Positions 8,110 through 16,617 of a DNA stretch of 59,780 nt are shown here, piece after piece. Origin of the DNA: JBJXFY01 sp046155815 (GTDB lineage: Bacteria > Verrucomicrobiota > Verrucomicrobiia > Limisphaerales > CAIMTB01); NCBI GenBank assembly GCA_046155815.1, contig JBJXFY010000021.1:1-59780 (forward strand), read 5' to 3'. The notes under the pieces were generated by a model, which was given only the letters and a program-made list of their open reading frames with translations, searched no databases and had not been told where the DNA came from. Numbering within the stretch: the stretch's first letter is position 1; every line of letters starts with the position of its first letter. The position numbers were made by a program, and so were the translations under genes.

Positions 8110-8242
8110 CGCCGGACGGGGTGGGAAATTCCAAGCCCCAAGCTTTAAGTTCCACGGGCCAAACCCTGCTGCTGCGTGCGCCTTGGAGCTTGGGGTTGGG
8201 AGCTTTCTTGGAGCTTGGAACCTGGTCCTTGGATTTTTCCTG
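8110..8242. repeat. Heptamer-type tandem array before hisF (TTGGAGC/TTGGAAC units)
   Basis: From about 8183 the plus strand reads as degenerate heptamers: TTGGAGC, TTGGGGT, TGGGAGC, then TTGGAGC, TTGGAAC, CTGGTCC, TTGGATT, running to just before the hisF start. The segment before it (8128-8155) contains complementary CCAAGCCCCAAGCTTTAAG, so the region can fold back on itself. Confidence 0.65.
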
Positions 8243-9019
8243 ATGCTCGCCAAACGCCTCATCCCCTGCCTCGACGTGCATGACGGGCACGTCACGCGCG
8301 GCGCGCAGTTCGGCCGCGCTGAGGCCGGCGGCCTGCGCAACGTGGGCGACCCGGTCGCCCTGGCCATGCGTTACAACGAGCAGGGAGCGGACGAGCTGGT
8401 TTTCTACGACATCACCGCCAGCGCGCACGGCCGCGCGACGATGGTGGACGTGATCGAGCGCACCGCCTCGGAGTGCTTCATGCCGCTCACCGTGGGCGGC
8501 GGCCTCCGCAGCGTGGAGGACATGTACGCCATGCTTCGCGCCGGCGCGGACAAGGTGAGCCTCAACTCCTCCGCGCTGAGGACGCCGGACCTGATCCGCG
8601 CCGGGGCGGAGAAGTTCGGCAGCCAGTGCATCGTGGTCTCGCTGGACGTGAAGCGCGTCGCGCCGGACCGCTGGGAGGTCTTCGCGAAGGGCGGCCGCGA
8701 GGCCACGGGCCGCGAGGCGCTGGCGTGGGCGCGGGAGGCCGTGGCGCTCGGGGCCGGGGAGATCGTGCTGAACAGCATGGACGCGGACGGCATGAAGACC
8801 GGGTACGACCTCGAGATCACGCGGCGCGTGAGCGACGCCGTGCCCGTGCCGGTGGTGGCCAGCGGCGGCGCCGGCGCGCTCGAGCACCTGGCCGACGTGC
8901 TGACGCTTGGCCACGCGGACGCCGCGCTGGCCGCGAGCATCTTCCACTACGGCACGTTCACGATTCCGCAGGCGAAGGAGTTCCTCGCCGCGCGCGGCGT
9001 GGCGGTGCGGCCGGTTTGA
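8243..9019 (+). CDS. hisF: Imidazole glycerol phosphate synthase cyclase subunit
   Basis: Cyclase half of the HisHF enzyme, making imidazole glycerol phosphate and AICAR in histidine synthesis. The 258-residue (beta-alpha)8 barrel begins MLAKRLIPCLDVHDGHVTRG with the catalytic Asp in CLDV. It continues GADELVFYDITAS, PLTVGGGLRSVEDM, CIVVSLDVKRV (second catalytic Asp), LNSMDADGMKTGYD and PVVASGGAGALEHL. The ATG at 8243 matches the family start. It is followed by hisI 50 bases downstream; other his genes are not in the window. Confidence 0.96.
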   Translation: MLAKRLIPCLDVHDGHVTRGAQFGRAEAGGLRNVGDPVALAMRYNEQGADELVFYDITASAHGRATMVDVIERTASECFMPLTVGGGLRSVEDMYAMLRAGADKVSLNSSALRTPDLIRAGAEKFGSQCIVVSLDVKRVAPDRWEVFAKGGREATGREALAWAREAVALGAGEIVLNSMDADGMKTGYDLEITRRVSDAVPVPVVASGGAGALEHLADVLTLGHADAALAASIFHYGTFTIPQAKEFLAARGVAVRPV

Positions 9020-9069
9020 AGAATTCGCCGTGGCGGGAGGACGCCCGGCCAGCCATCCTACCCCTTCTG

Positions 9070-9456
9070 ATGAGCTTTCTGGACCCGTTGAAGTTCACCG
9101 CCGACGGCCTCATTCCCGCGATCATCCAGGACCATGCGGACGGGCGGGTGCTAATGATGGCGTGGATGAACCGCGCCTCGCTCGAGCAGACCATCGCGAC
9201 CGGCCTCACGCACTTCTGGAGCCGTTCGCGGCAGAAGTTCTGGATGAAGGGCGAGTCCAGCGGCCATGTGCAGCGGGTGAAGGACATCGCCTTCGACTGC
9301 GACGGCGACACGCTGCTCATCCGCGTGGAGCAGACGGGCGCAGCCTGCCACGAGGGCTACCGCTCGTGCTTCTTCCGCTCGATTCGTGGCGGCAGCGCAG
9401 CGGAGGTGACCGAGCCGAGGCTGCAGGATCCCGACGAGATTTATGGCCGGAAGTGA
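9070..9456 (+). CDS. hisI: Phosphoribosyl-AMP cyclohydrolase
   Basis: Opens the adenine ring of phosphoribosyl-AMP in histidine synthesis; a cytoplasmic Zn/Mg enzyme. The 128 residues cover only the HisI domain, not a HisIE fusion. Motifs are IPAIIQDHADGRVLMMAWMN, TGLTHFWSRSRQKFWMKGE, DCDGDTLLIRVEQ and the zinc-binding AACHEGYRSCFFR. Its last 14 bases overlap the start of the next gene, implying co-translation with the membrane protein downstream. Confidence 0.95.
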   Translation: MSFLDPLKFTADGLIPAIIQDHADGRVLMMAWMNRASLEQTIATGLTHFWSRSRQKFWMKGESSGHVQRVKDIAFDCDGDTLLIRVEQTGAACHEGYRSCFFRSIRGGSAAEVTEPRLQDPDEIYGRK

Positions 9457-10042
9457 CGCCTTCGGGCCGGACGAGTTCGTCGCGTTCGGGTCGCTGGCGC
9501 ACGCGGGTTTTGCGCTGCTGCTCGGCTTCGCGCGCGGGGCGGACCTGCTGAGCACGTGGATCGCCACGCCGACGCTGGCGCTCGAGGCGAACCCCGTCGC
9601 CCGCCGGCTCGGCTGGCGCGGCGGGGCGGCCTTCAACCTCGCGGGCTGCGTGCTGCTCGGCCTGTGGCCGCTGCTCGCCATCGCCGTGGCCACCACCAGC
9701 CTGCTCGTGGCCGCGCACAACCTCGACTCCGCCTGGCTCATGCGCCTGTACGGCGAGAGCGGCTACCGCCTGTGGCGGGCGGACACGCTCCGCAACGGCC
9801 GGCGCGGCGAGTTCATCTTGCTGCTCGTGACGCGGATGGGCCTCTTCGCGCTGCTCGGGGCGGGCCTCATGCTCTTCAGCGGCCTGCGGCTCGTGCCGTT
9901 CGCGGTCGGGCTGGGCGTGGTGACCTACGCGGTGGCCGTGGTGTTCTACACGCTGCTGGCGCTGCGCCGCTTGCGGCCGGCCCCCGGGATGGACCCGCTC
10001 CCCGGCACCGCCGGCATCCCCCACCGTGAACCGGGAGTTTGA
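9443..10042 (+). CDS. Hypothetical multi-pass membrane protein
   Basis: Unrecognised 199-residue protein. About five hydrophobic segments are visible: around residues 15-35, 65-90, 123-140 and 143-170, with a possible split of the last. A conserved-looking motif RGADLLSTWIATP...LEANPVARRLGWR sits between the first two segments; similar D-x-x-S-T...E-x-N-P patterns occur in small uncharacterised membrane proteins (DUF5658-like). It overlaps hisI by 14 bases and the FAD enzyme downstream by 17 bases, so it is translated in the same operon. No function is proposed. Confidence 0.7.
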   Translation: MAGSDAFGPDEFVAFGSLAHAGFALLLGFARGADLLSTWIATPTLALEANPVARRLGWRGGAAFNLAGCVLLGLWPLLAIAVATTSLLVAAHNLDSAWLMRLYGESGYRLWRADTLRNGRRGEFILLLVTRMGLFALLGAGLMLFSGLRLVPFAVGLGVVTYAVAVVFYTLLALRRLRPAPGMDPLPGTAGIPHREPGV

Positions 10043-11603
10043 CCTCGCCATCGTCGGCTCGGGTTTCGGCGGGTCGCTGCTGGCGATGGTGGCGCGGCGC
10101 CTGGGCCGGACGGTCGCGCTGCTGGAGAGGGGGACGCACCCGCGCTTCGTCATCGGCGAATCCTCGACGCCGCTGGCGAACCTGCTCCTGGAGGAACTCG
10201 CCGACGCGTACGGCCTGCCGCGACTCAAGCCGCTCGTGAAATGGGGCGCCTGGCGCGCGGCGTACCCGGACCTGCCCGTCGGGCTGAAGCGCGGGTTCAC
10301 CTTCTTCCATCACCGTCTCGGCGAGGCGTTCACCGACGACACCACGCGCGGCCGGCAACTGCTCGTGGCCGCCAGCCCGCATGACGGGATCGCCGACACG
10401 CACTGGTACCGGCCGGCCTTCGACCACTTCCTGGTGCGCGAGGCGGAGGCGCTGGGCGTGGAGTACCGCGACCGCTGCGAGGTGATGGAAGTGAAGGTTT
10501 CGCCCGCCGGCGCGGCGCTGACCTGCCGGCGGGACGGCCGGGAAGAAATGCTTCAGGCCCGGTTCGTCGCGGATGCCGGCAACAACCCCCGCGGCGTGCT
10601 GGCGCGCTCGCTCGGCCTCGCCGAACGGCCCGCGCCCACGATGCCCGCGACGCAGGCGCTGTACGCCCATTTCCACGGCGTGCGGCGGCTGGACGCGCTG
10701 CCCATCACGCCGGCGATCGCCTCCGCGCCATACCCGGCGGATGACGCGGCGGTGCATCACTGCTTCCCCGGCGGGTGGATCTGGGTGCTGCGCTTCGATC
10801 ATGGCATCACCAGCGCAGGCGTGGCGGCGGAGGACGCGCTGGCCCGCAAGCTGAACCTCGCGGAGGGCGCTCCGGCATGGGCGCGGCTGCTGGCGCGGCT
10901 GCCGACGGTGCGCGCGCAGTTTGCCGGCGCGGAGCCGGTCACGCCGTTCGTCCACGCGCCGCGGCTGACCTTCGGCGTCGGGCCGGCGGCGGGGCCGGGC
11001 TGGGCGCTGCTGCCTTCGGCGGCGGGTTTCGTGGACCCGATGATGTCCACGGGCTTCACGCTGACGCTGCTGGGAATCCACCGGCTGGCGCGGGCGTTCC
11101 AGGAGGCGTGGGGCACGCCCGCGCTGGCCGCCCATCTCGCGACCTACGCCGACGACACGCGCGCGGACTGGGCGGCCGTCGAGCGGCTGCTCGGCGCGCT
11201 GTACGCCAGCCTCGGCGACCCGGCGGCCTTCAACGAGGTGGCCCGGCTTTACTTCGCGGCGGTGATCTACGGCGAGACGGCGCGGCGGCTCGGGCGGCCG
11301 GAAGTCGCGGGCGGCCTGCTGCTGCGTAGCCACCCGGAGTTCGGGCCGGCGCTGAAGGAGCTTGGTCTCCTGGCCTTGCATCGGCAGGAAAGCTCCGGTC
11401 TGGATCGTTCCCGACACGCCGCGGCACTAGGTGCCGGAGTCGCCGCGCTGCTCGCCCGCTGCGATCTGGGCGGGCTGGCCGACCTGGACAGACGGAACTG
11501 GCACCCCGTGCTGGCCGCCGACCTGCTGGACCACCGCGGCCGCATCGGCGCGACGGAGGCGGAATGCCGCGCGTTGCTGGCGCGGGCAGGGTTCGTTGGA
11601 TGA
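10026..11603 (+). CDS. FAD-dependent oxidoreductase, halogenase/geranylgeranyl-reductase-like
   Basis: A 525-residue flavoprotein. The N-terminus DLAIVGSGFGGSLLAMVARR is a GxGxxG FAD-binding fold. HPRFVIGESSTPLANLLLEE resembles the GES motif of flavin-dependent halogenases and related monooxygenases. GGWIWVLRFDHG (residues about 250-261) resembles the W-x-W-x-I signature of halogenases, but with Leu-Arg in place of Ile-Pro. ALLPSAAGFVDPMMSTGFTL is the second FAD-contact region. The C-terminal 130 residues are helical and unassigned. Halogenation is possible but unproven; hydroxylation or reduction of a lipid or polyene is equally likely. It overlaps the preceding membrane-protein gene. Confidence 0.8.
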   Translation: MNREFDLAIVGSGFGGSLLAMVARRLGRTVALLERGTHPRFVIGESSTPLANLLLEELADAYGLPRLKPLVKWGAWRAAYPDLPVGLKRGFTFFHHRLGEAFTDDTTRGRQLLVAASPHDGIADTHWYRPAFDHFLVREAEALGVEYRDRCEVMEVKVSPAGAALTCRRDGREEMLQARFVADAGNNPRGVLARSLGLAERPAPTMPATQALYAHFHGVRRLDALPITPAIASAPYPADDAAVHHCFPGGWIWVLRFDHGITSAGVAAEDALARKLNLAEGAPAWARLLARLPTVRAQFAGAEPVTPFVHAPRLTFGVGPAAGPGWALLPSAAGFVDPMMSTGFTLTLLGIHRLARAFQEAWGTPALAAHLATYADDTRADWAAVERLLGALYASLGDPAAFNEVARLYFAAVIYGETARRLGRPEVAGGLLLRSHPEFGPALKELGLLALHRQESSGLDRSRHAAALGAGVAALLARCDLGGLADLDRRNWHPVLAADLLDHRGRIGATEAECRALLARAGFVG

Positions 11604-11609
11604 CGCGGC

Positions 11610-11665
11610 CGGGCGCCGCGGACACCTGCGGCGACGTGGCCTCGCCGCCACGGGCATCCTGCCAG
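11610..11665. repeat. GGCGACG...CGTCGCC-family palindrome, copy 1
   Basis: GGCGACGTGGCCTCGCCGCC begins at 11630 and is followed by ACGGGCATCCTGCC. It aligns with copies near 19142 and 26198. Confidence 0.55.
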
Positions 11666-11698
11666 CAAGGTGACGGCGGCACGTTCAGGCCGGCCCGC

Positions 11699-11726
11699 TT
11701 GCCGCGCGGGGTGCGATGCCTAGCTT
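11699..11726 (+). promoter_or_regulatory. Candidate leaderless promoter of the NfeD-like gene
   Basis: TTGCCG (11699-11704), a 16-base spacer and TAGCTT (11721-11726), with seven bases to the ATG at 11734. No Shine-Dalgarno sequence is seen in the C-rich gap. Confidence 0.4.
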
Positions 11727-11733
11727 CCCCCCA

Positions 11734-13158
11734 ATGAATGCGCGCCGCCTTTTCCTCACCGTCGCCGCGCTGCTGCTGGGATTCGCCACGCCGGCCATCC
11801 AGCGGGCGGAGCCGCCCGCGGAAGCCGCCCCGGCCGCGCCAGGCAAGGTCTTCATCCTGCCCATCCGCGGCGACATCATGCCGCCGATGACCTACGTGGT
11901 GCGCCGCGGCGTGAAGGAGGCGATGGACGCGCAGGCCGGCACGCTGGTGATTGACCTGGAGACCAACGGCGGGCGGGTGGACGTGACGGAGGAAATCCTC
12001 GGCATTCTCGGCCGCTTCCCCGGCCGCACGGTGACCTTTGTCAACGCGAAGGCCTTCTCCGCCGGGGCGTTCATCGCCTTCGGCACCCAGGAAATCTGGA
12101 TGGCGCCGGAGAGCGTCATCGGGGCCGCCGCGCCGATGGCGATGGGGCCGGGCGGGATGCCGGTCGAGCTGCCGGCCACGGTCGAGGCCAAGATGAACTC
12201 CGGGCTGAAGGCGCTCATCCGCACCCGGGCGGAGAAGTACGGGCACAACTTCGCCGTGATCGAGGCGATGATGGACCCGGACAAGGAGCTGAAGGTCGGC
12301 GACGAGGTGCTGAACGCGAAGGGGGACATCCTCACGCTCACGAACAACGAGGCGGAGCGGAAGTTCGGCGAGCCGCCGCAGCCGCTCGTCTCGCGCGGCA
12401 CGGTGGCGAGCCTGGAAGCGCTGCTGGACCGGCTCGGCGCGCCGGCGGACGGCCGCGTGCAAATCCAGCCGACGGGCGTGGAACGGTTCGGGTTCTGGCT
12501 GAACGCCATCAGTCCGCTGCTGCTCGCACTGGGCATCGTGGGGGTTTACATGGAATTCAAGACACCGGGCTTCGGCGTGCCGGGGGTCGTGGCGATCTGC
12601 GCCTTCGCGCTCTACTTCCTCGGCGGCTATCTGGCGGGGCTGTCGGGCATGGAGTGGATTCTCGTGTTTGCGCTGGGCCTCGCACTGGTGGCGGTGGAGC
12701 TGTTCTTCTTCCCCGGCACGATCCTAGTCGGAGCAACGGGGGCGACGCTGATGTTCGTCGCACTGGTGATGGCGGCGGTGGACCATTATCCGGGCATGCC
12801 GGCGGTGCCGGCCGTCGGCGCCCTGCGACTGCCGGTGCAGAACCTCGTGGTGGCGGCCCTGCTCACGCTCGGGCTGGGCTGGGCGGCCATGAAGATCCTG
12901 CCCCACACGCCGATGCAGCGCCTCGCGGTGTCACGCGGCACGAGCGGGACGCAGACCGAGCGGGCCATCGCCGAGGCGCAGGCGCGCGAGCTGGGCCTGA
13001 CCGGCGTCGCGATCTCGCCGCTGCGGCCGGGCGGCAAGGCGCAGTTCGGCGACCTGCTCCTCGACGTGGTGACCCAAGGCGAGCTCATCCCGCCCGGCAG
13101 CCCGGTGCGGGTGATCGGCCACCGGGGCCACGAGGCGCTGGTCGCGCTGGCGGGTTGA
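11734..13158 (+). CDS. NfeD-like membrane protein with ClpP-like serine protease domain
   Basis: A 474-residue protein of the long NfeD class (often called NodV/NfeD1b), involved in membrane quality control with SPFH partners in relatives. A signal peptide (MNARRLFLTVAALLLGFATP) is followed by a ClpP/crotonase-type domain with IDLETNGGRVDVTEEI and NAKAFSAGAFIAFGT, where the Ser before AGA is the expected nucleophile. Then come four or more membrane helices (residues about 255-400) and a C-terminal OB-type domain (TGVAISPLRPGGKAQFGD...VRVIGHRG). The ATG at 11734 starts the signal peptide directly. No stomatin/SPFH gene is adjacent. Confidence 0.9.
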   Translation: MNARRLFLTVAALLLGFATPAIQRAEPPAEAAPAAPGKVFILPIRGDIMPPMTYVVRRGVKEAMDAQAGTLVIDLETNGGRVDVTEEILGILGRFPGRTVTFVNAKAFSAGAFIAFGTQEIWMAPESVIGAAAPMAMGPGGMPVELPATVEAKMNSGLKALIRTRAEKYGHNFAVIEAMMDPDKELKVGDEVLNAKGDILTLTNNEAERKFGEPPQPLVSRGTVASLEALLDRLGAPADGRVQIQPTGVERFGFWLNAISPLLLALGIVGVYMEFKTPGFGVPGVVAICAFALYFLGGYLAGLSGMEWILVFALGLALVAVELFFFPGTILVGATGATLMFVALVMAAVDHYPGMPAVPAVGALRLPVQNLVVAALLTLGLGWAAMKILPHTPMQRLAVSRGTSGTQTERAIAEAQARELGLTGVAISPLRPGGKAQFGDLLLDVVTQGELIPPGSPVRVIGHRGHEALVALAG

Positions 13159-13255
13159 GCCGCCGTGGACAAAAAGTTGTCAATCGTGGCCTTCCGCGGC
13201 CGGTCGGGCTTTCGCCTTGCGACGCCCGCCGCCGGTTTGTCAGGCTGAAGGCGTC

Positions 13256-14011
13256 ATGGCGGCCATCGGGCGATTCCAGAAGGGTGAGGACATTTTCCAC
13301 GCCAAGGTGGTGGACGGGGAACTCTTCCGCCTCCAGGGCGACGTGTTTGGCTCGCCCTCCTTCGACAAGAAACCCACGCCCGCCAGGGGCCTCAAGCTGC
13401 TGACGCCCGTCGCGCCGTCGAAGGTCATCGCCGTGGGCCTGAACTACGCGGACCACGCGCGCGAGGCCGGCAAGCCGCTGCCCAAGGAGCCGCTCTTTTG
13501 GCTCAAGGCGCCGACTTCCCTCATCCCCGACGGCGCCAAGATCGAGGTGCCCTTTCCCGAGCACCGCACGGATTTCGAGGCGGAGCTGGCCATCATCATC
13601 GGCCGGCGCATCCGCAACGTCACGCCCGCCGCCGCCTCCCGCTACATCCTTGGCTACACCGCCGCGCAGGACGTCAGCGACCGCACGATCCAGAACTCCG
13701 AGAGCCAGTTCGCGCGCTGCAAGAGCTTCGACACCTTCACCCCGCTCGGGCCGTACGTGGAGACGAAGGTTGACCCGCACGACCTGACCATCCAGCTCTT
13801 CCAGAACGGCCAGCTCCGGCAGAACAGCAACACCAGCCAGCTCATCTTCAACTGCTACCAGATCGTCAGCTTCATCTCGACGAACCTGACCCTGCTGCCC
13901 GGCGACGTGATCCTCACCGGCACGCCGAGCGGCGTCGGCCCGATCCAGGGCGGCGACCGGCTCGAGGTGCGCATCCAGGGGCTGGCGCCGCTGGTCAATA
14001 CGGTGAAGTAG
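13256..14011 (+). CDS. Fumarylacetoacetate hydrolase family protein
   Basis: A 251-residue cytoplasmic enzyme of the FAH superfamily, which cleaves or decarboxylates beta-diketo acids or hydrates their enols. It contains KVIAVGLNYADHAREAG, EPLFWLKAPTSLIPDGAKI, the metal-ligand block HRTDFEAELAIIIGRRIRN, YTAAQDVSDRTIQNSESQ, KSFDTFTPLGPYV and the C-terminal LLPGDVILTGTPSGVGPI. These carry the E...E...D metal triad and the TGTPSGVG loop. The exact substrate is not predictable. The ATG at 13256 lies nine bases after a weak -10-like CAGGCT. Confidence 0.88.
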   Translation: MAAIGRFQKGEDIFHAKVVDGELFRLQGDVFGSPSFDKKPTPARGLKLLTPVAPSKVIAVGLNYADHAREAGKPLPKEPLFWLKAPTSLIPDGAKIEVPFPEHRTDFEAELAIIIGRRIRNVTPAAASRYILGYTAAQDVSDRTIQNSESQFARCKSFDTFTPLGPYVETKVDPHDLTIQLFQNGQLRQNSNTSQLIFNCYQIVSFISTNLTLLPGDVILTGTPSGVGPIQGGDRLEVRIQGLAPLVNTVK

Positions 14012-14116
14012 CCCGCACCGCCGCCGCGTGCGGGGCCTGCCCACCGCCCCGGACCAAGGTTCGCCATCCGGTGCTTGTCGCGGGCTGGTTCTGCCCGCTT
14101 ACTCCCGCCCCTGTTC

Positions 14117-15871
14117 ATGCGCTGGACCCAAACCTTTATTCCGACGCTGAAGGAAGTTCCTTCGGACGCCGAGATCATCTCCCACCAGCTCCTGCTGCGC
14201 GCCGGCCTCGTGCGCAAGCTGACTGGCGGCCTCTACACCTTCCTCCCGCTCGGCGTCCGCGCCCTCCGCAAGGTCGAACGCATCGTCCGCGAGGAAATGG
14301 ACCGCGCCGGCGCGCTCGAGGTCCAGATGCCCGCCCTCCAGCCGCCTGACATCTGGCAGGCTTCCGGCCGCTACGAAACCGCCGCGTCCGTGCTCTTCAA
14401 GGTGCGAGACTCGGCCAAGAAGGAATGGGTGCTCAGCCCCACCGCCGAGGAGGTCATCACCACGCTCGCCGCCGGCGAGATCAATTCCTACCGGCAGATG
14501 CCGGTGAACTTCTACCAGGTCACGCTCAAGTTCCGCGACGAGATCCGCCCGCGCTTCGGCCTCATGCGCGCCAAGGAGTTCATCATGAAGGACGCCTACT
14601 CCTTCGACGCGACCGACGAGGGCGCCATGGCGAGCTACCGGAAGATGTATGACGCCTACACGCGCATCTTCGCCCGCTGCGGGCTGACGGTGTTTCCCGT
14701 CGAGGCCGACACCGGCGTCATCGGCGGCAACTACTCCCATGAGTTCATGGTGCCGGCGGAGACGGGCGAGAACGAGGTGGTCTATTGTGAGTCCGGCGAG
14801 TACGCGGCGAACATCGAGAAGGCCGTCAGCCGCGGCCCGCTCACGCCCACGCCCGCGGTCTCGACCGGGGCGGCACCGGAGAAGTTTCCCACGCCAGGCG
14901 TCCTCACCATCGAGGCGCTGGCGGCTGCACCCTACTCCGTGCCACCGCACGCTCAGATCAAGACGCTGGTGTACGTCTTGGACACGAAGCCCGCACTGAT
15001 CCTGCTGCGCGGCGACGACCAGCTCAACGAGGCCAAGCTCATGGCCCGCACGGGCGCGACCCACACCCGGCCGGCCACCGTCGAGGAATGCGTCGCCACC
15101 CTCGGCGCGAAGCCCGGTTCCCTCGGCGCCGTGGCCAACGTCCCCGCCGGCGTGAAGGTTTATGCCGACGAGCAGCTTCGCGGCTCGAAGGGCATGACCA
15201 CCGGCGCCAACGAGGACGGCTTCCACCTCCGCCACGTTGAGCTGGACCGCGACCTCCGGGTCACTCACTGGGCCGACTTCCGCACCGTGAACGCCGGCGA
15301 GCTGTGCGCGGCGACCGGCCGGCCGCTGAAGATCCGCCGCGCCATCGAGGTCGGCCACGTCTTCAAGCTGGGCACCAAGTACAGCGAGAAGTTGAACGCC
15401 ACCTTCCTCGCCGAGGACGGCCAGCGGCGCCCGTGCGTCATGGGCTGCTACGGCATCGGCGTCACGCGCACCCTCCAGGCCGTGCTTGAACAGAGTCATG
15501 ACAAGGACGGCGTGGTCTGGCCCGTGAGCGTCGCGCCCTACGAAGTCTGCCTCACGCCGTTGAACGTGGCCGGTGATTCCGCGCCGATGAAGCTCGCCGA
15601 GAAACTCTACTCCGAGCTCACCGCCGCCGGCATCGAGGTCATCCTCGACGACCGCGACGAACGGCCCGGCTTCAAGTTCAAGGACAGCGAACTGGTCGGC
15701 TTCCCGCTGCGCGTCGGCATCGGCGAGAAATCACTCGCGAAGGGCGAGGTGGAGCTGAAGCCCCGCGGCGGCACATTGCAGGCAGTGAAGGTGGAGGAGG
15801 CCGCGGCCAGGGTGATCGGGTGGATTCAGGCCGAGCGCAGGCGTCTGGCCACCGGGACTCAGGTGCATTGA
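14117..15871 (+). CDS. proS: Prolyl-tRNA synthetase (bacterial type)
   Basis: Charges tRNA-Pro. The 584-residue class II synthetase begins MRWTQTFIPTLKEVPSDAE and shows TGGLYTFLPLGVRALRKVE, the motif 2 region FRDEIRPRFGLMRAKEFIMK, a central editing (INS) domain (residues about 225-390, with EAKLMARTGATHTRPATVEE), motif 3 (MGCYGIGVTRTLQAVLEQ) and the C-terminal anticodon-binding domain with VILDDRDERPGFKFKDSEL. Length is normal for the bacterial form. The ATG at 14117 gives the standard start. Its last 13 bases overlap the end of a convergent gene. Confidence 0.96.
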   Translation: MRWTQTFIPTLKEVPSDAEIISHQLLLRAGLVRKLTGGLYTFLPLGVRALRKVERIVREEMDRAGALEVQMPALQPPDIWQASGRYETAASVLFKVRDSAKKEWVLSPTAEEVITTLAAGEINSYRQMPVNFYQVTLKFRDEIRPRFGLMRAKEFIMKDAYSFDATDEGAMASYRKMYDAYTRIFARCGLTVFPVEADTGVIGGNYSHEFMVPAETGENEVVYCESGEYAANIEKAVSRGPLTPTPAVSTGAAPEKFPTPGVLTIEALAAAPYSVPPHAQIKTLVYVLDTKPALILLRGDDQLNEAKLMARTGATHTRPATVEECVATLGAKPGSLGAVANVPAGVKVYADEQLRGSKGMTTGANEDGFHLRHVELDRDLRVTHWADFRTVNAGELCAATGRPLKIRRAIEVGHVFKLGTKYSEKLNATFLAEDGQRRPCVMGCYGIGVTRTLQAVLEQSHDKDGVVWPVSVAPYEVCLTPLNVAGDSAPMKLAEKLYSELTAAGIEVILDDRDERPGFKFKDSELVGFPLRVGIGEKSLAKGEVELKPRGGTLQAVKVEEAAARVIGWIQAERRRLATGTQVH

Positions 15872-16599
15872 TTGTAAGTCCACACCGCGCTCGTGGCCGG
15901 GTTCACGACGAAAACGACCTGCACGGAGTTGTCCTCGGCCTCAGGACCAAGCAAGGAGACTCCCAAGGTCTTCTCGCGCGCGGTGACGACAACGATCAGG
16001 AACTGCTCGCCGTCCTCCGGCAGATCCTGCACCGAGAGCGTGCGGTGGCTGCCGGCCGGGAAGAGCGCGAGGTAGGGAACCGGATGGGGGCCTTCAATCG
16101 CAAGGCCACGGGAGGGCAAAACCTCGGGATAGTCCGGATACGGATAGTCGCGGTCAGCCCGGCGGGCGCGGGGCGACTGACTCGCGATGAGGGCGCCGTC
16201 AGGCCCGGGTGCATAGGCCAGCTCCGGCCCCTCGCTGCTTCGGAACGGATGGAAGAGCGGCAGGTCGTCGGCCGGCATGGCAGGCAGGCCGAAGGGCAGC
16301 GAGGACGGCCGGAGGCGGAGCAGAAGATGGGGCCGGCAGCCCTTTGCAGGCCCCTGCCAGGCCAGCTCGTGCGCGCCGCCGAATCGGTTCGGCATTCCGT
16401 CCGTCTCCACCGGCCGGAGCACGATCAGCTGCCCTTGGTACCAGGCCCAAGGAAAGCGCGGCAGGCCGTCTTCCGGATCGTAGAGTGAATCAGGTATCTT
16501 GCAGGGCAGGCCGGCCAGCCGGGCCTTGCGCTCCTCGAGAATCTGCAGGCGTTCCTTCCGCCAAGCCTCAAGGCCGGCCATGAAGTCGGATGCACTCAT
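15859..16599 (-). CDS. Hypothetical protein
   Basis: Unrecognised 246-residue soluble protein, starting MSASDFMAGLEAWRKERL. It is rich in Pro and aromatic residues, with an apparent beta-rich second half (LALFPAGSHRTLSVQDLP, EQFLIVVVTAREKTLGVSLL, NSVQVVFVVNPATSAVWTYN). No signal peptide or membrane segment is seen. It starts 18 bases after the stop of the PVC-type dehydrogenase on the same strand, so it is likely co-transcribed, and its 3' end overlaps proS by 13 bases on the opposite strand. The even amino-acid composition and frame bias support it as a real gene. Confidence 0.6.
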   Translation of the reverse strand: MSASDFMAGLEAWRKERLQILEERKARLAGLPCKIPDSLYDPEDGLPRFPWAWYQGQLIVLRPVETDGMPNRFGGAHELAWQGPAKGCRPHLLLRLRPSSLPFGLPAMPADDLPLFHPFRSSEGPELAYAPGPDGALIASQSPRARRADRDYPYPDYPEVLPSRGLAIEGPHPVPYLALFPAGSHRTLSVQDLPEDGEQFLIVVVTAREKTLGVSLLGPEAEDNSVQVVFVVNPATSAVWTYNQCT

Positions 16600-16617
16600 G
16601 CGGACCGAACGGGATCG

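Noticed and set aside
8110..8242. CRISPR-like array before hisF
   Set aside because: Units are 7 bases, degenerate and without spacers; it is a tandem heptamer region. No CRISPR array or cas gene is visible anywhere in the window.
5356..8367. Very long open frame (about 1000 codons) on the minus strand across xseA and the DAHP synthase gene
   Set aside because: It is antisense to two clear genes, has Arg/Ala/Gly/Gln-rich shadow composition and no domain; such frames are expected at this GC content.
10026..11603. Naming the FAD enzyme a tryptophan halogenase
   Set aside because: The WxWxI-like motif is altered and I could not locate the catalytic Lys; no biosynthetic cluster surrounds it.
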